This document shows positions 19,747 through 23,566 of a stretch of DNA of 23,566 nt, in pieces; the first letter of the stretch is position 1, and each line of letters opens with the position of its first letter. The notes under the pieces were generated by a model. That model did not search any database. It was not told the DNA's origin and saw only the letters and a list, made by a program, of their open reading frames with translations. The stretch is from a virus. Location of the stretch: IMG/VR virus record IMGVR_UViG_3300028844_005480, positions 1-23,566 of that record. The stretch is one strand, 5' to 3'. The translations under genes and the position numbers were made by a program.

Positions 19747-20220
19747 TTATTTTTCCCACCTATAAAAGTGATGATCCCCTATAGTAACCGTTTTTGATAG
19801 GTGGCTACTCCAATAAGGTTTGACTTTTTTACTATGATAATGCGTTGAGTTGTTTGTTACGTCTGATATTTGCCCTAAAATTAACGCCTTAGCTAGTTTA
19901 AAAGAAAATTCTTTTACTTCTTTGTTTAACATAGTATCTTTTATACCATCACAATACCAACTAAATTGGCATTTGTTAAGTATTATATTATTATTTTTGT
20001 CTTTTTTGGCTTGAGTTACTACCTTACACACTGAGTTTGGAAATCTACTATCTTTTACTCTATTTATGGTTACATTTCCTACAGCTATTTGACCTCTTAC
20101 TGATTGGTTACGAGACTCAAAGTAAATATTTTTTGCCAAGCATTCTATTTCTTTACTTGTATCCGCTAATGCACTTTTTGCACCAAGTAATAATAAAAAA
20201 ATAGTTATTGATTTTATCAT
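19747..20220 (-). CDS. SleB/CwlJ-type cell wall hydrolase with signal peptide, 157 aa
   Basis: A typical signal peptide (MIKSITIFLLLLGAKSALAD; cleavage after ALA) is followed by the Hydrolase_2 domain: CLAKNIYFESRNQSVRGQIA with the catalytic Glu (E35), NRVKDSRFPNSVCKVV, CQFSWYCDG and GDHHFYRW. This family cuts peptidoglycan. With a signal peptide it would be exported by the host Sec system, so it may be used as a secreted endolysin. It has GGGGAG ~8 nt before the ATG. A terminator precedes it and a coiled-coil/TM gene follows. Confidence 0.92.
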   Translation of the reverse strand: MIKSITIFLLLLGAKSALADTSKEIECLAKNIYFESRNQSVRGQIAVGNVTINRVKDSRFPNSVCKVVTQAKKDKNNNIILNKCQFSWYCDGIKDTMLNKEVKEFSFKLAKALILGQISDVTNNSTHYHSKKVKPYWSSHLSKTVTIGDHHFYRWEK

Positions 20221-20242
20221 ACACTACTCCCCTTATGTTAAT

Positions 20243-20273
20243 AAAAAACAGCCGCAAGAGTGGCCTGCAGCTG
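20243..20273 (-). terminator. Intrinsic terminator upstream of the SleB gene
   Basis: On the minus strand CAGCTGCA pairs with TGCGGCTG (8 bp with one G-U that would be a mismatch on the plus strand) around a 9-nt loop, followed by TTTTTTATT. It ends the short two-gene unit 20292-20866. The next ribosome site is only about 10-15 nt beyond, so sleB must have its own promoter or depend on readthrough. Confidence 0.8.
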
Positions 20274-20291
20274 ATTTTATTTGTACTTATA

Positions 20292-20627
20292 CTAAGTATT
20301 TTTTGTATTTTTAAACCAGTAGGGCTCGGAGTGTCGATTTGTCCATGAGTATTCTACTTGTAGCTTCCTGAGCATTTCATTTAAGTCTTGACATTCATTA
20401 ATAATTTTGATACACTCGTTAGTAAATATGGTAAACATATTATTGGAATAACTCCCTACTCCCCCGTAAGCCTCTTCGGGCTTAGTGTATAAATACTTTT
20501 TATAAAAGGTTGGATTATTCATCTTTAACAAAAGCGGTTTAACTAGCTTTACAACATCTTCTACAGAGGTAAAAGAGCTAGTTAATAGTGTTTTTAAAGA
20601 GTTAAAGTCTTGTTGATACTTATTCAT
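20292..20627 (-). CDS. Hypothetical protein, 111 aa
   Basis: I do not recognise this protein. It is mostly helical with several aromatic residues (KKYLYTKPEEAYGGVGSYS) and no membrane segment. It shares a 1-nt TAATG junction with the preceding 79-aa gene. Both lie in the first unit on the minus strand after the divergent region and are followed by a strong terminator, so they could be an early two-gene module. Function unknown. Confidence 0.75.
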   Translation of the reverse strand: MNKYQQDFNSLKTLLTSSFTSVEDVVKLVKPLLLKMNNPTFYKKYLYTKPEEAYGGVGSYSNNMFTIFTNECIKIINECQDLNEMLRKLQVEYSWTNRHSEPYWFKNTKNT

Positions 20628-20866
20628 TATATTATTAACCTACTTGGTTTTGAGTTTTTCCAGAATTCAGATTCTTTATAGTAACGAGTGTTTTCTAAAG
20701 AATCTAAAAAGTTATTTATTTCACGAGCCTTACGCTTCCAAAGTTTTTCTTTTAAAGGAGAACTTAATGCTTCGTCTCTTAAGAGGTTCATCTCAGAGAG
20801 TGCTTCATTAGGATTCCACTTTACTACGGATAGACAACGGCTCAATTCATTCTGATAATCTTTCAT
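20627..20866 (-). CDS. Hypothetical helical protein, 79 aa
   Basis: I do not recognise this protein. It is charged and helical, with no signal or membrane segment. The ATG at 20866 is the only start near the divergent region, with AGG 13 nt upstream (weak). It joins the 111-aa gene through a TAATG overlap of one nucleotide. A role in early host takeover is possible from the position but not supported otherwise. Confidence 0.7.
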   Translation of the reverse strand: MKDYQNELSRCLSVVKWNPNEALSEMNLLRDEALSSPLKEKLWKRKAREINNFLDSLENTRYYKESEFWKNSKPSRLII

Positions 20867-20917
20867 ATTATTTGCTTACCTGTTGTTATAAATTAATATT
20901 AGCATGAAAAATTATAA

Positions 20918-21226
20918 ATGGCAAGAATAAAATTAAATCAAAATATGTCTACTCTTAAAAAGTGTCAGACTAATAGGAGAAACAAGTTGAAGAAGGTTAC
21001 AGGATATTTTAACAAATTTAATAAAACCTATGTGCAACGAGAACTGCTCACACTGCAAGATTTAGGAATTAATACAGAAAGTGTAAACAGTGCGGGCCTC
21101 TCAAAAAATATTACAACACCTATGTTTGTGGTAACTAAAAATAATGGAATTATATCCAAACTTATAGGTAAATATTCTGCAGGTCACTTATCTTCCTGGA
21201 TACAAAACTATATAAAGGTAAATTAA
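20918..21226 (+). CDS. Hypothetical basic protein, 102 aa
   Basis: The N-terminal half is very basic (TLKKCQTNRRNKLKKVTGYF) and likely binds RNA or ribosomes; the C-terminal half (TTPMFVVTKNNGIISKLIGK) could be a small strand-helix unit. It stands first in the plus-strand unit and its TAATG junction couples it to bS21, so a role near the ribosome is a reasonable guess. The ATG at 20918 has no clear ribosome site and the 51-nt divergent gap upstream must hold its promoter. Confidence 0.7.
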   Translation: MARIKLNQNMSTLKKCQTNRRNKLKKVTGYFNKFNKTYVQRELLTLQDLGINTESVNSAGLSKNITTPMFVVTKNNGIISKLIGKYSAGHLSSWIQNYIKVN

Positions 21227-21492
21227 TGAAAATAAGTATAAAAAAATATAATAATGACGTCTCTAAAGCATATAAAATTATGATGAGAAAATTAAATGCT
21301 GATGGATTTTATACAGATGCTAAAAGACAAAGTTACTATATTTCTAAATCTGAAAAGCTTAGAGAAGCTAAAAAAGCTGGTAAAGCTAGATACAGAAAAG
21401 CAGAAGCTAAAAGACAAGCGCTAATGCAAAAGTTAGAAAGAAAAGCAGGCTACACAAAGAAGCAAAAAAAGACACCAAACTCCAAATCTTAA
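21226..21492 (+). CDS. rpsU: Ribosomal protein bS21 homologue, 88 aa
   Basis: Recognised from the S21 pattern: KISIKKYNNDVSKAYKIMMR, then a helix with YYISKSEKLREAKKAGKARY, then a basic tail. Cellular bS21 binds the small-subunit platform near the anti-Shine-Dalgarno end of 16S rRNA and affects initiation. Phages of marine alphaproteobacteria are known to carry bS21. Length (88) is slightly longer than the usual ~70, with a KKQKKTPNSKS tail. Overlap of 1 nt (TAATG) with the upstream gene means reinitiation. It could exchange with host bS21 and tune translation towards phage mRNAs (inference). Confidence 0.88.
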   Translation: MKISIKKYNNDVSKAYKIMMRKLNADGFYTDAKRQSYYISKSEKLREAKKAGKARYRKAEAKRQALMQKLERKAGYTKKQKKTPNSKS

Positions 21493-21505
21493 ATTTAAAT
21501 TTTTG

Positions 21506-21534
21506 TTGCTAACTACTATTTTTAGTGTTAATAT
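21506..21534 (+). promoter_or_regulatory. Possible sigma70-like promoter after rpsU
   Basis: TTGCTA (21506-21511) and TAATAT (21529-21534) are 17 nt apart in an AT-rich gap before the 55-aa gene. The -10 is followed by TATATAATAAAAAAG and then AGAG before the ATG. Weak, since AT-rich gaps give many such matches. Confidence 0.4.
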
Positions 21535-21563
21535 TAACTATATAATAAAAAAGAGAGTAACGC

Positions 21564-21731
21564 ATGAATACTGAAAAAGATAAAATTATTAATGAAGCTG
21601 TAGAAAAACTCCATAATAATCCTTTAAAGTTTGTACCTTATAGACGACCTAGCCGGTTTAATAGGCTTAGAAACTATAATGCTAGAATTACCAATAAAGA
21701 AAAAGAAAGTACTAGTATAGTTTCTTTATAG
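21564..21731 (+). CDS. Small basic protein, 55 aa
   Basis: Hand translation: MNTEKDKIINEAVEKLHNNP, then LKFVPYRRPSRFNRLRNYNA, ending ESTSIVSL*. The middle is arginine-rich (YRRPSRFNRLR), as in RNA-binding peptides. GAGAG lies 7-9 nt before the ATG at 21564. It follows bS21 by 71 nt and precedes the 39-aa gene by 9 nt. Function unknown; position suggests the ribosome-associated group. Confidence 0.7.
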   Translation: MNTEKDKIINEAVEKLHNNPLKFVPYRRPSRFNRLRNYNARITNKEKESTSIVSL

Positions 21732-21740
21732 GAGAATATA

Positions 21741-21860
21741 ATGAATCCTAAAAATGGAGTAATACCTCATGCACTATCTAAGTCATGGAAAAAGAAACTA
21801 AAACAGCTGTCTAATAAGAAGATAAGACAAAAAATAAATAAGGAATTAAGAGGTCACTAA
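21741..21860 (+). CDS. Very small basic protein, 39 aa
   Basis: Hand translation: MNPKNGVIPHALSKSWKKKL and KQLSNKKIRQKINKELRGH*. It is lysine-rich and helical. TAGGAGAATATA precedes the ATG at 21741 (AGGAG, 6 nt spacing), a good ribosome site, so it is probably translated. Its last codons form the left arm of a terminator hairpin. Function unknown. Confidence 0.7.
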   Translation: MNPKNGVIPHALSKSWKKKLKQLSNKKIRQKINKELRGH

Positions 21861-21894
21861 CTGCGATATCTCTATCGTATTAAACCTCTTTTTT
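21848..21894 (+). terminator. Intrinsic terminator before the tmRNA
   Basis: AAGAGGT (21848-21854) pairs with ACCTCTT (21884-21890), with an inner CGATA/TATCG hairpin, and TTTT follows. It starts in the end of the 39-aa gene. It would separate bS21-linked mRNA from the tmRNA, so the tmRNA may have a promoter of its own, or the stem helps processing. Confidence 0.6.
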
Positions 21895-21897
21895 GTA

Positions 21898-22205
21898 ATC
21901 GTTGATACAAGTCAACACATGGACAGGACCGCGGGGCAGTACCGCGCAGCTCCACCATAAACACACTAAGTACGTTTAGGCGTCAGTAAGTCTTGTAGGA
22001 TCGCAACCTTGAGCAACAGTGTGTTTTTGATGGGGCTGAACTAGGATCGACTGACGTGAAGAGATGAGAGTAGATTACCGTGTTGGCCTACGATATTCAG
22101 CCAAACTTTACAAATGCAAACGATAACTTTGCACCATCTAATTACGCACTAGCTGCATAATTAAGGGGGCTGGTCACTTGCCTAGCAACAGAAAAAGTGA
22201 CACTC
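21898..22205 (+). ncRNA. ssrA: Circularly permuted (two-piece, alphaproteobacterial-type) tmRNA
   Basis: The acceptor piece comes first: a small hairpin GTTGA/TCAAC (21901-21905/21912-21916), a T-arm CGCGG-GGCAGTA-CCGCG (21930-21946) and CAGCTCC-A-CCA (21947-21957). A 74-nt intervening segment (21958-22031) is bounded by a 9-bp stem AAACACACT/AGTGTGTTT. The coding piece starts GGGGCTGA (22032); GGGGCTG pairs with CAGCTCC (7 bp, one G-U) to form the split acceptor stem. It contains a hairpin TTGGC/GCCAA, the tag frame (22116-22160), then CCTAGCAACAGAA enclosed by GTCACTT/AAGTGAC (22173-22201). Ends of mature pieces are approximate. This gene order is that of two-piece tmRNAs, which rescue stalled ribosomes; the type suggests an alphaproteobacterial host. 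Confidence 0.93.
22116..22160 (+). other. tmRNA tag reading frame: ANDNFAPSNYALAA
   Basis: Codons GCA AAC GAT AAC TTT ... GCT GCA TAA encode a 14-residue degradation tag. It begins ANDNFA as in known alphaproteobacterial tags and ends ALAA, recognised by ClpXP/ClpAP-type proteases. GCA is the resume codon. A working tag, not a decayed one, argues the phage tmRNA is functional. Confidence 0.92.
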
Positions 22206-22223
22206 ATTATTTTGAATAGCGTT

Positions 22224-22820
22224 ATGAAAGTATACTCCGCCTCCAAAGCTATTATAGAATTTTCTATAGACTCTTCTAATACTATTGACCCTTCAGTTGT
22301 GTTCTTAGTAAAAGATGATAAATATGGAATATCTCTAGGTAAAAACAATATAATACTTTCATCATGTGTTATTAACTGCGCAACTGGTTACAGAGAGAAT
22401 ACTGTTATAGGAAGTAGCAATTATATAGGCCCAAGTACTACTATTAATAGTGATACTTTAATAGGCGATAATAATACTATAACAGGTTGTTGTTACTTAG
22501 GTTTTCATAGCGTTATTCAAAATAATGTTTATATAGAGTATAATGCTCACATACAAAATTATTCTACAGTAGGTAGTCACTCTTTTATAGGAACTTTTTC
22601 GCCTATAATAAAAGATGTAAAACCTTTTTCTAAAGTGTTCGGTAATCCTTCTAAAACAAGAGGAGTTTATCGTTCTTCTGTTTACAAAAATAACTTTAAT
22701 AATATGCAAAAAGATGAAATAGAAAAGTTTGTAAAAGAGGGAATAGAACCTTTAGATCCTTATATTATAAGTATTATTGATGAATATAGAAATTTCTCAA
22801 GAAAAAAAGTAACAAAATGA
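22224..22820 (+). CDS. Left-handed beta-helix (hexapeptide) acyltransferase-like protein, 198 aa
   Basis: Repeated hexapeptide-like units (VIGSSN YIGPSTTINSDTLIGDNN TITGCC) form an LbH domain, as in LpxA/NeuD-type acyltransferases, ending with the FGNPSK motif typical of sugar O/N-acetyltransferases. A GTG at 22197 would extend it into the 3' hairpin of the tmRNA, so I chose the ATG at 22224. It shares ATGA with the glycosyltransferase-like gene, so both act in one pathway, likely decorating a glycan. The acceptor is unknown and the usual catalytic His is not securely identified (LGFHSVI may hold it). Confidence 0.82.
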   Translation: MKVYSASKAIIEFSIDSSNTIDPSVVFLVKDDKYGISLGKNNIILSSCVINCATGYRENTVIGSSNYIGPSTTINSDTLIGDNNTITGCCYLGFHSVIQNNVYIEYNAHIQNYSTVGSHSFIGTFSPIIKDVKPFSKVFGNPSKTRGVYRSSVYKNNFNNMQKDEIEKFVKEGIEPLDPYIISIIDEYRNFSRKKVTK

Positions 22821-23566
22821 TAATAGTATATAGAGCTTCAGAAGCTAATAAGTCTCCAGGAAGTATATCAGACGGCTCACAAGATAAAGCTAGATGGAAT
22901 GGAAAAAAGAAAGAAGAAATCTTTAAGAAATGTTGGCTTTCTTTACAGCAAGACTTAGAAGGCTGGGACGATAAGATTATAGTATTAGCAGACACAGTTA
23001 CTGAAGAAACTAAATCTTGGATGCACGAAACTTGCTCTATACCTACTAAATTAGAAATAAAAGATATACCTAACAGAACCGAAGTGCCTCCTTTTGGAGA
23101 GCATCCTTATCCTGAATATCATCCTGTTACAATAAATACTTGTATTCCATTAATGGAAAATTTAATAGAAATAGCAGAAGCAAACCCTGAAGAGCTAATA
23201 TATTTATGCGAAGATGACTACCTTCATACTAAATCTGCCATAAAAACTATGAAAAATGTTTTTAAAGCAGGGTATGAAGGTTTTTATTTGCCTTATGATT
23301 ATCCAGATAGATATTTTGACAGAGATAGAACAGTCGAAGTATTAGTAGGCCCTGATTGCCATTTAAAAACAGTTAGTAGTGCTACTCTAACCTTAGCAGC
23401 TAAAGGTAAAACTTTTTTACCTTTTAAGTTTTCAATATTACAAGCAGGACTATTTTCCGATGATTCTTGGACATGGAAAGCTTTTAGACAAAATGTAGCT
23501 GTTTGTCCTTTACCTGGTACTGCTACGCACTTACAAGATAACTGTGTAACCCCCTTAGTAGATTGG
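22817..23566 (+). CDS. Glycosyltransferase-like protein, 3' end outside the window (250 codons seen)
   Basis: Open from ATG (22817) to the window end without a stop; starts MIIVYRASEANKSPGSISDG. The pattern resembles GT-A glycosyltransferases: a first strand IIVYR, a region WDDKIIVLADTVTEET, and ELIYLCEDDYLHT (EDDY as the DxD-like metal site). The start overlaps the acyltransferase-like stop by 4 nt. Family not named; it may transfer a sugar made by the heptose/mannose genes on the other strand. No membrane segment is seen in the visible part. Confidence 0.7.
   Translation, partial: MIIVYRASEANKSPGSISDGSQDKARWNGKKKEEIFKKCWLSLQQDLEGWDDKIIVLADTVTEETKSWMHETCSIPTKLEIKDIPNRTEVPPFGEHPYPEYHPVTINTCIPLMENLIEIAEANPEELIYLCEDDYLHTKSAIKTMKNVFKAGYEGFYLPYDYPDRYFDRDRTVEVLVGPDCHLKTVSSATLTLAAKGKTFLPFKFSILQAGLFSDDSWTWKAFRQNVAVCPLPGTATHLQDNCVTPLVDW

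Noticed and set aside
22197-22223. GTG start for the acyltransferase-like gene at 22197.
   Set aside because: It lies within the 3' hairpin of the tmRNA coding piece; the ATG at 22224 keeps both features intact.
22774-22995. A minus-strand frame of 73 codons across the acyltransferase/glycosyltransferase junction.
   Set aside because: The plus strand encodes two recognisable proteins there, joined by an ATGA overlap; the antisense frame is a shadow.
1-23566. CRISPR arrays, insertion sequences, integrase or attachment sites.
   Set aside because: No direct repeat array, transposase or recombinase pattern was seen; the tRNA genes show no duplicated 3' ends within the window.

Overview
This window looks like part of a large, AT-rich lytic phage genome: a T4-like marine myovirus that probably infects an alphaproteobacterium, with SAR11/Pelagibacter-type hosts the best guess. 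The evidence is a set of genes typical of marine T4-like phages (Hsp20, PhoH, UV-damage endonuclease, a DsbA-like DNA-binding protein, a PD-(D/E)XK exonuclease, glutaredoxin, and many overlapping small ORFs), a tRNA cluster, a phage bS21 gene, and a tmRNA of the circularly permuted two-piece type found in Alphaproteobacteria. No structural, terminase or polymerase genes are visible, so host and family remain inferences.

Layout: almost everything from 1 to 20866 is on the minus strand. (i) 1-741: tRNA-Met (cut by the window edge), tRNA-Asn, tRNA-Arg and a GC-rich, highly structured stretch between genes. (ii) 785-4176: a kinase-like protein, a structured leader with a terminator, a PMM-type phosphomannomutase, a SWIM-like zinc protein, a methyltransferase and small unknowns. 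(iii) 4242-5043: a helical (phasin-like?) protein and Hsp20 behind a leader of four hairpins that resembles a ROSE RNA thermometer. (iv) 5065-7707: small genes and an NAD+-dependent DNA ligase without its zinc finger, with its own sigma70-like promoter. (v) 7704-9343: small membrane proteins and three adjacent thioredoxin-fold genes (glutaredoxin, a CxxS glutaredoxin-like protein, and a Prx5-like protein without its peroxidatic Cys). (vi) 9312-14154: a sugar-nucleotide block (nucleotidyltransferase-cupin fusion, cupin, separate HldE-type kinase and nucleotidyltransferase) interleaved with DsbA-like and UvsE genes. (vii) 14135-17761: a SET protein and many tiny basic, membrane or Cys-rich proteins. 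(viii) 17673-19050: PhoH and exonuclease. (ix) 19390-20220: a lysis-type pair (coiled-coil/TM protein and SleB hydrolase with a signal peptide). (x) 20292-20866: two small unknowns behind a strong terminator.

At 20867-20917 transcription diverges. The plus-strand unit holds a small basic protein, ribosomal protein bS21, two tiny basic proteins, a terminator, the permuted tmRNA (tag ANDNFAPSNYALAA), a left-handed beta-helix acyltransferase-like protein and the start of a glycosyltransferase-like gene that runs off the window.

Together, bS21, tmRNA and tRNAs point to a programme acting on the host ribosome. PMM, heptose kinase, nucleotidyltransferases, cupins, acyltransferase and glycosyltransferase point to synthesis of a modified sugar for a virion or host-surface glycan. 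The least explained items are the two structured RNA regions (345-518 and 1389-1578), the possible thermometer before hsp20, and the degenerate peroxiredoxin/glutaredoxin trio.
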